From Betaproteobacteria bacterium HGW-Betaproteobacteria-18 (GTDB lineage: Bacteria > Pseudomonadota > Gammaproteobacteria > Burkholderiales > Burkholderiaceae_C), in contig PHCO01000006.1 in the NCBI GenBank assembly GCA_002842265.1, positions 1 through 42,330 on the forward strand: DNA of 42,330 bases, given 5' to 3'. A program made the position numbers and the translations under genes. The notes below the pieces were generated by a model that worked only from the letters and a program-made list of their open reading frames with translations, was not told the origin of the DNA and did no database searches. Of this stretch, positions 11,525 to 19,628 are shown one piece after another. The first letter of the stretch is position 1. Each line of letters starts with the position of its first letter.

Positions 11525-12292
11525 CTACGCCCGCAACCCGTCATGCAACTCCACCAGTGCCAGCGTAATTTTGTGATTCGGGTCCAGATGGATCATGGGC
11601 AGGGACTGCTCGTGCGACTCGCGAATGCGCACGGATGACGGCAGGTAGGGCTGCAGCACCGGCAGGCCCTCTTCAATCAACTCGGCCACCATGCGCTGGG
11701 GCAGGTTGGCGCGGGACTGGAACTGATTCACCACAATGCCGTCAATCTGGAGCTCGGGGTTGTGGTCGGCGCGAATTTCCTGCACGTTGTCCATCAGCGC
11801 ATAGAGCGCCTGGCGCGAAAAGCTGTCGCAATCAAACGGTATCAGGCAACCGGTGGCACCAATCAGCGCGGCCCGGGTAAAGAAGTTCAGCGCCGGTGGC
11901 GTGTCGATGTAGATGCGGTCATAGGTTTCTGCCAGTTGCACCAGTGCCTCGCGCAACTTGTAGATTTTCTGGCGCGATTCCAGCTTGACCAGCAGCTCGT
12001 TGAGCGCCGGGCTTGACGGCATCAGGTCGAGGTTTTCAAACGGCGTTTCCACCACGTAGTCTGTGGGTGGCACGGTGCGAAAACTGTAGCTCAAGGTTTG
12101 CTCAAAAAATCCCGCCACGCTGGGCTGCCCGTCGCTGGCCGTGTCGCCCAGCAAGTAGCTGGTGGAGTTGCCCTGCGGGTCCAGGTCAATGACCAAAGTG
12201 CGCAGACCCTGGCTGGCACTGATGGCCGCCAGATTGCAGGTAATGGTGGACTTGCCCACCCCGCCTTTTTGATTGAACACAACGATAGGCAT
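11525..12292 (-). CDS. ParA/MinD-type ATPase
   Basis: The 255-residue protein starts MPIVVFNQKGGVGKST, with the deviant Walker A KGGVGKST at residues 9-16 (signature lysine present), a DLDPQGNST switch segment, and IYIDTPPAL as Walker B. This is the ParA family that binds DNA non-specifically and positions plasmids, chromosomes or protein assemblies. AGGAG lies 7 bases before the chosen ATG; a TTG seven codons upstream is less likely. No ParB, McdB or centromere-like repeat is adjacent, so its cargo is unknown. It is transcribed away from cbbM, with which it shares a spacer. A link to RuBisCO (as McdA has to carboxysomes) is speculative because no shell genes are present. Confidence 0.88.
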   Translation of the reverse strand: MPIVVFNQKGGVGKSTITCNLAAISASQGLRTLVIDLDPQGNSTSYLLGDTASDGQPSVAGFFEQTLSYSFRTVPPTDYVVETPFENLDLMPSSPALNELLVKLESRQKIYKLREALVQLAETYDRIYIDTPPALNFFTRAALIGATGCLIPFDCDSFSRQALYALMDNVQEIRADHNPELQIDGIVVNQFQSRANLPQRMVAELIEEGLPVLQPYLPSSVRIRESHEQSLPMIHLDPNHKITLALVELHDGLRA

Positions 12293-12385
12293 GAATCGAC
12301 TCCTTTGAGGCAACTGAACAATAAGCGTGAATAGTCTCCATTGTGCGTGACTTTGCCCGCCTGTCTCACAACCTGGACAGCCCAG

Positions 12386-12456
12386 TATTCATCAATAAAA
12401 ACTGATTAAAAAATCAATTTATTTGAATTTTCATGATGAATAAGCCTGCCTATAGT
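12386..12456 (+). promoter_or_regulatory. cbbM promoter with nested inverted repeats
   Basis: Two inverted repeats are nested in AT-rich DNA: an outer pair TATTCATCA (12386-12394) and TGATGAATA (12434-12442), perfect over 9 bases, and an inner one TGATT-AAAA-AATCA (12403-12416). A candidate -10 box TATAGT lies at 12451-12456, with TTTTCA 17 bases upstream as a weak -35. GATTAAA and TTATTT are shared with the cbbR/cbbY spacer. The layout resembles an activator site just upstream of a promoter, most simply for CbbR. Seen directly: repeats and spacing. Inferred: the binding protein. Confidence 0.6.
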
Positions 12457-12496
12457 TCAACCCATCGCTTCACATGACCCACAACTGGAGACAAAC

Positions 12497-13876
12497 ATGG
12501 ATCAATCCAACCGTTACGCTGACCTGAGCCTCAAGGAAGAAGACCTCATTGCCGGGGGCAAACACATTCTGGTGGCCTACAAGATGGCTCCCAAAGCGGG
12601 TACGGGCTACCTCGAAGCAGCGGCTCACTTTGCCGCAGAATCGTCCACCGGAACCAATGTTGAAGTCTCCACCACCGACGACTTCACCCGCGGCGTCGAT
12701 GCGCTGGTGTATCACATTGACGAGGCCACCGAGGACATGCGCATTGCTTACCCGATCGACCTGTTCGACCGCAATGTGACCGACGGCCGCTTCATGCTGG
12801 TGTCTTTCCTGACGCTGGTCATTGGCAACAACCAGGGCATGGGCGACATCAAACATGCCAAGATGATCGACTTTTATATGCCTGAGCGCGTGATCCAGAT
12901 GTTTGACGGCCCGGCCAAAGACATCACCGACCTGTGGCGCATTCTGGGCCGCCCGGTGAAAGACGGCGGCTACATTGCCGGCACCATCATCAAACCCAAA
13001 CTCGGCCTGCGCCCCGAGCCTTTTGCCCAAGCCGCTTACCAGTTCTGGCTGGGTGGCGACTTCATCAAGAACGACGAGCCGCAAGGCAACCAGGTGTTTG
13101 CACCCATCAAAAAGACCATTCCGTTGGTCTATGACGCCATGAAACGCGCCCAGGACGAAACCGGCCAGGCCAAGCTGTTCTCGATGAACATCACCGCCGA
13201 CGACCACTACGAGATGTGCGCCCGAGCTGACTTTGCGCTGGAAACCTTTGGTCCTGATGCCGATAAGCTGGCGTTTTTGGTGGACGGTTTTGTCGGCGGC
13301 CCCGGCATGGTCACCACGGCACGCCGCCAGTACCCCAGCCAATACCTGCACTACCACCGCGCCGGTCACGGCATGGTTACCTCACCCAGCGCCAAGCGCG
13401 GCTACACGGCTTTTGTGCTGGCCAAAATGAGCCGCCTGCAAGGTGCCTCCGGCATCCACGTGGGCACCATGGGCTACGGCAAGATGGAAGGCGAAGGCGA
13501 TGACCGCAATATCGCCTACATGATCGAGCGCGACGAGTGCCAGGGCCCGGTTTACTTTCAAAAATGGTATGGCATCAAGCCCACCACCCCTATCATCTCG
13601 GGCGGCATGAACGCGCTGCGCCTGCCGGGTTTCTTCAAGAACCTGGGCCACGGCAACGTCATCAACACCGCCGGTGGCGGCGCTTACGGCCACATCGACT
13701 CGCCCGCTGCCGGTGCGGTGTCGCTGCGCCAGTCGTACGAGTGCTGGAAGTCGGGCTCTGACCCGATCGAGTACGCCAAAGAGCACAAGGAGTTTGCCCG
13801 TGCGTTTGAGTCGTTCCCGAAAGATGCGGACTTGCTGTTCCCGGGCTGGCGCGAGAAGCTGGGCGTGCACAAGTAA
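12497..13876 (+). CDS. cbbM: Ribulose-1,5-bisphosphate carboxylase/oxygenase, form II
   Basis: Fixes CO2 on ribulose-1,5-bisphosphate to give two 3-phosphoglycerate; form II enzymes are large-subunit-only oligomers with low CO2/O2 specificity, suited to high CO2 and low O2. The 459 residues align without gaps to the Rhodospirillum rubrum numbering: K166 in TIIKPKLGL, the carbamylated K191 in [11 protein letters not shown]287 in LHYHRAGHG and loop-6 K329 in [12 protein letters not shown]. All catalytic residues needed are present. GGAG lies 6 bases before the ATG. It is followed by cbbQ and cbbO, probably co-transcribed but separated by a strong RNA stem-loop. No form I genes are seen in the window. 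Confidence 0.98.
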   Translation: MDQSNRYADLSLKEEDLIAGGKHILVAYKMAPKAGTGYLEAAAHFAAESSTGTNVEVSTTDDFTRGVDALVYHIDEATEDMRIAYPIDLFDRNVTDGRFMLVSFLTLVIGNNQGMGDIKHAKMIDFYMPERVIQMFDGPAKDITDLWRILGRPVKDGGYIAGTIIKPKLGLRPEPFAQAAYQFWLGGDFIKNDEPQGNQVFAPIKKTIPLVYDAMKRAQDETGQAKLFSMNITADDHYEMCARADFALETFGPDADKLAFLVDGFVGGPGMVTTARRQYPSQYLHYHRAGHGMVTSPSAKRGYTAFVLAKMSRLQGASGIHVGTMGYGKMEGEGDDRNIAYMIERDECQGPVYFQKWYGIKPTTPIISGGMNALRLPGFFKNLGHGNVINTAGGGAYGHIDSPAAGAVSLRQSYECWKSGSDPIEYAKEHKEFARAFESFPKDADLLFPGWREKLGVHK

Positions 13877-13925
13877 GTGAGTCTGTCTGGTTATATGCAG
13901 AAGCACACCACACTGAAAGCTGAGT

Positions 13926-14013
13926 GCGTTGGGTGTCTGACGCAGCGAAGTAAAGGAGGAGGTTCGGGCACAGCCCGAACCGGGGGACATGAGCGGCGTC
14001 GGATACCCAATGC
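13926..14013 (+). promoter_or_regulatory. Structured RNA element between cbbM and cbbQ
   Basis: In the plus-strand transcript, 13926-13943 can pair along all 18 positions with 13996-14013, including three G-U wobbles and no mismatch. Inside lies a perfect 9-bp hairpin, GGTTCGGGC-ACA-GCCCGAACC (13961-13981). The two helices are joined by purine-rich single strands (13944-13960 with AAAGGAGGA, and 13982-13995 with GGGGGACATGAGCG). The wobbles favour the plus-strand RNA over its complement. No U-tract follows, so it is not a classical terminator. It starts 49 bases after the cbbM stop. It may protect the cbbM mRNA end or set the cbbM:cbbQ ratio; it could also be a dispersed repeat. Confidence 0.7.
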
Positions 14014-14087
14014 GCGCTGCGGGCCACCCCGGCACAATGCCTTCTGCAATGCCTCTTGTTTTCAAATCAATACAAAGTGAGCTGCAA

Positions 14088-14894
14088 ATGACCGACGCCA
14101 CACAGCAGTACCGCATCCACCAAGAGCCGTTCTATCAACAGCAGACCAACGAAGTCGCGCTGTATGAAGCCGCCTACAACGCCAAACTGCCGGTCATGGT
14201 CAAGGGCCCCACCGGTTGCGGCAAGTCGCGCTTTGTCGAGTACATGGCCTTCAAACTCGGCAAACCGCTGATCACCGTGGCCTGCAACGAAGACATGACC
14301 GCCTCCGACCTGGTGGGTCGCTACCTGCTGGAAGCCAATGGCACCCGCTGGCTCGACGGGCCACTGACCACGGCGGCACGCATCGGTGCCATTTGCTACC
14401 TTGACGAAATTGTCGAAGCGCGCCAGGACACCACGGTGGTGATTCACCCGCTGACCGACCACCGCCGCCAGTTGCCGCTGGACAAAAAGGGCGAGCTGAT
14501 CCAGGCGCACCCGGACTTTCAACTGGTCATCTCCTACAACCCCGGTTACCAGAGCCTGATGAAAGACCTGAAGCAAAGCACCAAACAGCGCTTTGTCGGT
14601 TTTGACTTTGACTACCCCGCGCCCGAGCTGGAAGCTTCCATTGTGGCCACCGAGACCGGCATTGCCCTGGCCGATGCGGTGCGGCTGGTCAAGATTGGCG
14701 CTGCTGCGCGTGCTCTCAAGGGCCACGGGCTCGACGAAGGCACTTCCACCCGGCTGCTGGTGTATGCCGCCACCCTGATGCTGGGCGGCGTGGAGGCTGT
14801 GGACGCCTGCCGCATGGCGCTGGTGCGGCCCATCACCGACGATGCTGACATCCGCGCCACGCTCGACCACGCCATCGAGGCGGTGTTTGGTTGA
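14088..14894 (+). CDS. cbbQ: CbbQ, MoxR-type AAA+ RuBisCO activase subunit
   Basis: The ATG at 14088 ([16 protein letters not shown]) gives 268 residues, the usual CbbQ length; an open frame reaching 33 codons further upstream runs through the stem-loop and has no family resemblance. Walker A GPTGCGKS is at residues 40-47 and Walker B CYLDEI at 103-108, with the MoxR-type DLVGRYLLE segment between. With CbbO it forms a ring-shaped activase that strips inhibitory sugar phosphates from form I or form II RuBisCO using ATP. The ribosome site is weak. It follows cbbM and precedes cbbO by 15 bases. Confidence 0.94.
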   Translation: MTDATQQYRIHQEPFYQQQTNEVALYEAAYNAKLPVMVKGPTGCGKSRFVEYMAFKLGKPLITVACNEDMTASDLVGRYLLEANGTRWLDGPLTTAARIGAICYLDEIVEARQDTTVVIHPLTDHRRQLPLDKKGELIQAHPDFQLVISYNPGYQSLMKDLKQSTKQRFVGFDFDYPAPELEASIVATETGIALADAVRLVKIGAAARALKGHGLDEGTSTRLLVYAATLMLGGVEAVDACRMALVRPITDDADIRATLDHAIEAVFG

Positions 14895-14909
14895 TGGGCA
14901 TGGATTGCC

Positions 14910-17162
14910 ATGACAGTCAGCCCTGATCAGTTGCAAGCCTGGCGCACGCAACTCGACAGCGGTTTCCCCCAGGTGGCCGACGTGTTTGAAGACTGCATGG
15001 CCGAGGCCAGCACCCAGCTCACGCCCGGCGGGCTGGATGACTACCTGGCACAAGCCCGCTTTCTGGGCAAGATGGGGCGCGGCGCAGAGCCGGTATTGAT
15101 CTTTTTGCAGGAATGGCCGCGCGTGGCGCAGCTGGTGGGCGAAGACGCGTTAAACCCGGTGATGGCGGCGGTCAAACTGATCAACAAATCCCCCAACAGC
15201 AAAGCCATTGCGCCTTTGTTGCAAACCCTGGCCGCCGTGGCACGAAGGCTGCCGACCCAAGCACAACTGCAGCACTATCTGGACATCAGCCTGCTGCTGA
15301 TGGAGCGCACCAGCAGCTCGATCCACGGCATTCACAAAACCTACCCCAGCCCGAGTTTGGCGATCTTTTTTGAAAAGTCGCCCCAACTCCTGGAGCTGTT
15401 GAGTCTGCAGGGTTTAAGCCAGTGGATGGACTACGGCATCCGCAACACCAGCCACCACCCAGAGCAACAGCGTGACTATTTCAGCCTGAGCAGCGCCGAC
15501 AGCCGCGCCGTGCTGCAGCGCGAGCGCCACGGCACGCTGATGATGGATCACACCCGCGCGCTGGATTTGTATCTGCAAGCGCTGTGGCAGGACAGCGATG
15601 TGCTGGTGCCCTACTCCACCGTATTTGATGTGCAGCGCCAGCCCATGCCCTACTTTGATGCCATGGGCATCCGGCTGCCCGACGTGTATGACGAGCGCGA
15701 AAACATCAGCGGCATGGATCGCTACCGCGCCGCACTGGCGCACATGGCGGCGCACCGGCGCTGGAGCACGCCCATCTTTGCCGACAACTTCAGCCCGGCG
15801 CAGCGTCTGGCGATCGAGTGTTTTGAGGATGCGCGGGTCGATGCCCTGGCCATGCGCGAGTACCCCGGCTTGCGCCGCATCTTCACGTCGCTGCACCCGA
15901 ATCCGGTGGAGGGCGCCTGCAACCCGGCCACCCATTCCTGCCTGCGCCATCGCCTCACGGTGCTGTCGCGCGCCCTGTTCAACCCGCCGCTGCGCTTTCA
16001 GAATGTGCAGATCAGTGACTGGGTGCAACGCTTTCACGCCCTGCTGGCGCAAGGTGAGTCCAGCACGTCCGAGGTCGCCAGCCTGGCGCTGAGTTACCTG
16101 GGCAAAACCCGGCTGCAAAGCGACCAGTTGCCCGACACCTGGTTCACCGACACGGTGGTGGACTACCGCGATGACAACCGCCATCTGTGGCGTTTTCATG
16201 AACTCAGTGATGACGAAGAAAGCTTTGACGAACCGCGCCAGACGCCGCCCACAGACGAGATTCAGAGTCTGCCCCCGCGCCACTACCCGGAGTGGGATTA
16301 CGCCAGCCAGACCTTCCGGCCCGACTGGGTCAGTCTGTACGAGCGACTGCACCCATCCGGTAACGCCGCCGACATTGATGCGCTGCTGGCCAAACACAGC
16401 GCACTGGCCAAACAGCTCAAGCGCCTGCTGGACTTGCTCAAACCGCAAGACAAGGTGCGTGTGCGCTACCAGGAAGACGGCAGCGAGCTGGACCTGGACG
16501 TGGCCATTCGCTCGCTGATTGACCTGCGTGCCGGCAGCCAGCCCGATCCGCGCATCAACATGAGCCACACCACCAACGGCCGCAGCATTGCGGTGACGCT
16601 GCTGCTGGACTTGTCGCAATCGCTCAACGAAAAGGCACGCGGCTCAGAACAAACCGTGCTGCAACTCAGCCAGGAAGCGGTGTCACTGCTGGCCTGGGCC
16701 ATTGAGCAACTCGGCGACCCGTTGGCAATTGCCGGCTTTCATTCCAACACCCGCCACGACGTGCGCTACCTGCACCTGAAAGGCTTTGGCGAACGCTGGG
16801 GTGACGAGGTCAAGGCCCGGCTGGCCGCCATGCAGGCCGGTTACAGCACCCGCATGGGCGCGGCCATGCGCCACGCGGCCCATACCTTGCGCACGCAGCC
16901 CGCTGATAAAAAATTGTTGTTGGTGCTGACCGACGGCCAGCCCTCTGACATCGATGTGCATGATGAGCGCCTGCTGATCGAAGACGCGCACCAGGCGGTG
17001 CGCGAACTTGATCACCAGGGCATCTTCACCTATTGCATCAACCTCGATGCCGCCGCCGACGCTTATGTGAGCGACATCTTTGGTGGCCAGTACACGGTGA
17101 TTGACAACATTGCACGGTTACCCGAGCAGTTGCCCAGGCTCTTCATGGCGCTGACGCGCTGA
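14910..17162 (+). CDS. cbbO: CbbO, VWA-domain RuBisCO activase adaptor
   Basis: A 750-residue protein, of the length expected for CbbO. The C-terminal von Willebrand A domain carries the MIDAS motif DLSQS at residues 567-571, followed by the TRMGAAMRHA threonine segment and LVLTDGQPSD. The long N-terminal region (about residues 1-450) is mainly helical and is the part that docks onto the CbbQ ring; it includes an acidic stretch (DDEESFDE) near residue 435. The MIDAS ligand contacts RuBisCO in studied systems. The end overlaps a convergent small gene by 20 bases. Confidence 0.93.
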   Translation: MTVSPDQLQAWRTQLDSGFPQVADVFEDCMAEASTQLTPGGLDDYLAQARFLGKMGRGAEPVLIFLQEWPRVAQLVGEDALNPVMAAVKLINKSPNSKAIAPLLQTLAAVARRLPTQAQLQHYLDISLLLMERTSSSIHGIHKTYPSPSLAIFFEKSPQLLELLSLQGLSQWMDYGIRNTSHHPEQQRDYFSLSSADSRAVLQRERHGTLMMDHTRALDLYLQALWQDSDVLVPYSTVFDVQRQPMPYFDAMGIRLPDVYDERENISGMDRYRAALAHMAAHRRWSTPIFADNFSPAQRLAIECFEDARVDALAMREYPGLRRIFTSLHPNPVEGACNPATHSCLRHRLTVLSRALFNPPLRFQNVQISDWVQRFHALLAQGESSTSEVASLALSYLGKTRLQSDQLPDTWFTDTVVDYRDDNRHLWRFHELSDDEESFDEPRQTPPTDEIQSLPPRHYPEWDYASQTFRPDWVSLYERLHPSGNAADIDALLAKHSALAKQLKRLLDLLKPQDKVRVRYQEDGSELDLDVAIRSLIDLRAGSQPDPRINMSHTTNGRSIAVTLLLDLSQSLNEKARGSEQTVLQLSQEAVSLLAWAIEQLGDPLAIAGFHSNTRHDVRYLHLKGFGERWGDEVKARLAAMQAGYSTRMGAAMRHAAHTLRTQPADKKLLLVLTDGQPSDIDVHDERLLIEDAHQAVRELDHQGIFTYCINLDAAADAYVSDIFGGQYTVIDNIARLPEQLPRLFMALTR

Positions 17163-17475
17163 CTTCGGCATTGATCCGGAACCGACAGTTGTCGCGTTCA
17201 GCGGGGATCAGCAAACGATTGCAGCGCCAGAACGCCTCGCTTTGCAGGTTTCTGGCCTGCTGCAGGGATTCCCCCTGCGCGACGGCGCCAAGCACGACCT
17301 GGTGAAACGCCAACATCAGGCCCAGGATGACCAGGATCGTCAGCGCCCCGAGCATGGTCTGCGAGCGCAACAAGGCCTTGAAGCGGATCACCCCCTGCAG
17401 CGAGACAAGTTGCGACGCGTCATGGTGATCCAGATCGTGATTTGGAAACTTGATCGTTTGACAATGGGTATTCAT
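17143..17475 (-). CDS. Hypothetical small membrane protein
   Basis: An ATG at 17475 with GGAG 8 bases upstream opens a frame of 110 residues. There is one clear membrane segment, about residues 41-66 (MLGALTILVILGLMLAFHQVV), flanked by a basic RFKALLRSQT on the N-terminal side, which suggests the N-terminus is cytoplasmic. The rest is polar, with two cysteines in the C-terminal part (AFWRCNRLLIPAERDNCRF, residues 81-99). I do not recognise the family. The frame continues open further upstream, but those codons are antisense to the decayed gene at 17653 and have no start signal. It is convergent with cbbO and overlaps its last 20 bases. The ribosome site and hydrophobic segment make it plausibly real. 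Confidence 0.55.
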   Translation of the reverse strand: MNTHCQTIKFPNHDLDHHDASQLVSLQGVIRFKALLRSQTMLGALTILVILGLMLAFHQVVLGAVAQGESLQQARNLQSEAFWRCNRLLIPAERDNCRFRINAEVSASAP

Positions 17476-17652
17476 GGTCAGGCTCCAGTAGAGGTGCGCA
17501 CTTTGCGCATCGGTTGGGCACCAATGTAATGATGGCTTCCAATGCAGTCTGTGCGCTGGACAACGTTGCCGCCCCATGGCCAGGTATGTTGGCGCACAGA
17601 CGATTTGACTCACGCCCGCTAAGTTGACCCATTCATCCTCAGGAGTGTCTTC

Positions 17653-18229
17653 ATGAATGGTTTCTTCCGGTGTTACGGGCTGCCCGCTGCCCTGGTCTTG
17701 TTTGGTGGCGGTTTGCTGCCGTCGTGGCTGACCCACAGCACCGGTGTGGTGCACGATGACCCCAAGCGCAACATCAGCATTCCCACGCAACTGACCGTGC
17801 TGCTGCAAGTGCAGGCGGCCTACAACGGCACAGACATGTTTTTCCGCTACCGCTGGCCGGCCGACAAGCCGGGCATCTTTCATGACATGCTGAAATTTGA
17901 AGACGGCCAGTTGATCGCCGAAACCCGCGCGGGTGATGGTGGCAAGAGTGCCGCTGCCAGCAACTGGGACGGCGAGCGCAAGCAGCCCAAGCTGATGTTC
18001 AATGCACCGGCGCTGGGCTGATGGTTTCTGGGACGTGACCCTGACCCGCAAGCTCGACACCTGCCATCCGCTGGACGACAAGATATTGCATGATCAGGGC
18101 GCTTATGCCGTGGCCTTTGCCATCCACCGCAACGCCAGTGGTTATGGACTTTGGCTGCCGGTATCGCCCTGATTGCCGCCTTTGGCATCGCCCTCAACCA
18201 GTTGCTCAGTCGCAAACAAGGAGTTTGAC
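17653..18229 (+). pseudogene. Frameshifted ethylbenzene-dehydrogenase-like heme-domain protein
   Basis: A CAGGAG ribosome site precedes the ATG at 17653. The frame gives 122 residues with a signal/anchor segment at the start, then VQAAYNGTDMFFRYRWPADK, and stops at 18019-18021. The next frame continues the same kind of protein from about 18011 (RWADGFWDVTLTRKLD, later GAYAVAFAIHRNASG) and stops at 18169-18171. A return to the first frame from 18139 gives a C-terminal membrane helix (WTLAAGIALIAAFGIALN) ending at 18229. The pattern matches periplasmic heme-binding domains of the ethylbenzene dehydrogenase gamma type with a C-terminal anchor. Two indels would be needed, so I call it a pseudogene; sequencing error is the alternative. 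Confidence 0.65.
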
Positions 18230-18230
18230 C

Positions 18231-18368
18231 ATGGCCCCCTATCACGTTTTGATGGTTTACTTTCCCATCGCCCTCTGGATGACCGCCACCCTGGCGCTCT
18301 TGCTGCTGGGCCTGGGCTGGCGCAGCCGGGCCACGACTGGGTCATCAATGGCTGATGGGCTTACCTAA
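18231..18368 (+). pseudogene. Truncated membrane protein (DUF2231-like N-terminus)
   Basis: GGAG lies 9 bases before an ATG that starts one base after the stop of the preceding decayed gene, as in an operon. The 45 residues read MAPYHVLMVYFPIALWMTAT then a hydrophobic stretch, and end soon after a single membrane helix. The HxLMVxFPIALW start resembles small membrane proteins of the DUF2231 type, which have several helices, so this looks like a truncated copy. Taken with the frameshifts just upstream, a small heme/membrane operon appears to be decaying here. It could instead be a genuine single-helix peptide. Confidence 0.45.
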
Positions 18369-18413
18369 AAAGCCGGCAAGCGGTCTTTGACGACTTTGGA
18401 TTCGATGCGCCTC

Positions 18414-19259
18414 TCATGACAAAAGGCCTTGAAACTTCAATAAATTCAAAACCAAAACGGGGTGTTCGGAAAGCCCCATCACCTTTTGTGCCACGCCACC
18501 CACCAGGGCGCGGCCAAGCCTTGCCTCACCGCGACTGCCCATCACAATCAGGTCCGCCTGACTCGCCACTCTGGCAGCAAGGATTTCTTTGTAAGGCTTG
18601 CCAACTCTGACCTCGCCCCTGGCCACCACACCTTGCGCTTGTGCCTGCTTGATCTTCTCAATGACAAAGGCATCCGCCTGCGCCCGCAGTGCTTCGGTAG
18701 CGACAACCGTCACCAAATGCAATGGCAAGCCACACTGGGCAGCCACTGCAATGGCAGTGACAACAACTTGTCTGCCCTGTGCTGTGGCCTCGGCCGCCAC
18801 CAGCACGCGCTGCTGCCACATGCGCGCCTCGCGCGACACAATCAGCACGTGACAGGGCGCATGCGCCACCACTTTGCTGGCCAGCTCGCCAACCATCAGA
18901 TTGGCCAAAAAGCTGCGCTTGCCACGGCGGCGAATGATGATCACGTCGCTGCCCTGGGCAGTGGCCTCATCCACAATGACCCGGTATGACTCTTCGCCAC
19001 GGCGCAGGTGCACGTCAATGCTGACCCCTGCTGCCTGCGCTTGTTCACGCAACTGCGCAATTTTTGCGGCGGCCTCCTGCTCGGCCCGTGCCGCAACTTT
19101 TGATGCAATGTCTTTATATTCCGGGTTGCTGACCAGTGGCAGCACCGTGGCCAGCGGCAACTGGCAACGCTGCGCCAAGGCAAACGCCATGACCTCGGCA
19201 CCACTGTCAAATTCGCTATGTTCAGTCGCCAGCAGCAGGCGTGTAAAAAACTGTGCCAT
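18414..19259 (-). CDS. Universal stress protein, two tandem Usp domains
   Basis: The product has about 281 residues with two Usp folds, about residues 1-140 and 150-275. The second domain carries the ATP-binding pattern GSRGEARLGRALVGG, which fits G-2x-G-9x-G(S/T)-type nucleotide-binding Usp proteins. The first has a modified version (IIRRRGKRSFLANLMVG) that lacks the usual small residues and may not bind ATP. Such proteins act in stress endurance in the cytoplasm, without a defined reaction. The ATG at 19259 comes two bases after the stop of a 31-codon ORF; a TTG two codons earlier is an alternative start. Confidence 0.88.
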   Translation of the reverse strand: MAQFFTRLLLATEHSEFDSGAEVMAFALAQRCQLPLATVLPLVSNPEYKDIASKVAARAEQEAAAKIAQLREQAQAAGVSIDVHLRRGEESYRVIVDEATAQGSDVIIIRRRGKRSFLANLMVGELASKVVAHAPCHVLIVSREARMWQQRVLVAAEATAQGRQVVVTAIAVAAQCGLPLHLVTVVATEALRAQADAFVIEKIKQAQAQGVVARGEVRVGKPYKEILAARVASQADLIVMGSRGEARLGRALVGGVAQKVMGLSEHPVLVLNLLKFQGLLS

Positions 19260-19261
19260 GG

Positions 19262-19357
19262 TCAACGTCCCCCCCGCGAGCTGCCCGACAGCAAGGCCGC
19301 AGCCTGTTGCTGTTGCGCGTGCAGTTGCCGAGCGGCAGAAATATTTTCATGAGACAT
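19262..19357 (-). CDS. 31-residue ORF directly upstream of usp
   Basis: AAGGAC stands 6-7 bases before an ATG that opens 31 codons (MSHENISAARQLHAQQQQAA to a Gly-Gly-Arg end), rich in Ala and Gln and without a membrane segment. The stop TGA is followed by CC and the usp ATG, so the two would be translationally coupled. I do not recognise it. It could be a leader peptide, or the remnant of a longer gene. The clear ribosome site and tight coupling are the only support. Confidence 0.45.
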   Translation of the reverse strand: MSHENISAARQLHAQQQQAAALLSGSSRGGR

Positions 19358-19628
19358 CGATAAGTCCTTAGATTCAGATACCCGAAGCTTTAAGCAGAGC
19401 CCTTGCGTATGCGCAACAAGCGCGTCCCCAAATGCGCGCACCCGGCATCATACCTACCACCAACGGCACGTCAATCATGGGCAACACAGCCCGCTTCAAA
19501 TAAATTCAAGCCGCCGAAGCATCAACCCGATTGACTTGCACTGGATGTGCGCCGATGGCTGTGACGTTCACGTGTGAAAGGCGAGGACGTGACCGACTGA
19601 CATAGTTCAGCGTGAGAAGCCCTCTGTT
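19358..19628. other. Intergenic region between usp and cysA
   Basis: About 270 bases without a convincing ORF on either strand. It must hold the usp-unit promoter (minus strand) and the end of the cys transcript. A near-palindromic TTCACGTGTGAA is present at about 19568. No T-tracted hairpin terminator was recognised. Confidence 0.5.

Noticed and set aside
13989-14087. N-terminal extension of CbbQ
   Set aside because: It overlaps the stem-loop, has no CbbQ similarity and gives a protein longer than the family.
15414-16619. 401-codon open frame antisense to cbbO
   Set aside because: It mirrors the codon pattern of cbbO on the opposite strand and shows only His/Gln/Val-rich random sequence.
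17476-18081. Minus-strand open frame continuing the small membrane protein upstream to 18081
   Set aside because: It lies antisense to the decayed heme-domain gene, has no start signal and looks like random translation. The start with a ribosome site at 17475 explains the real part.
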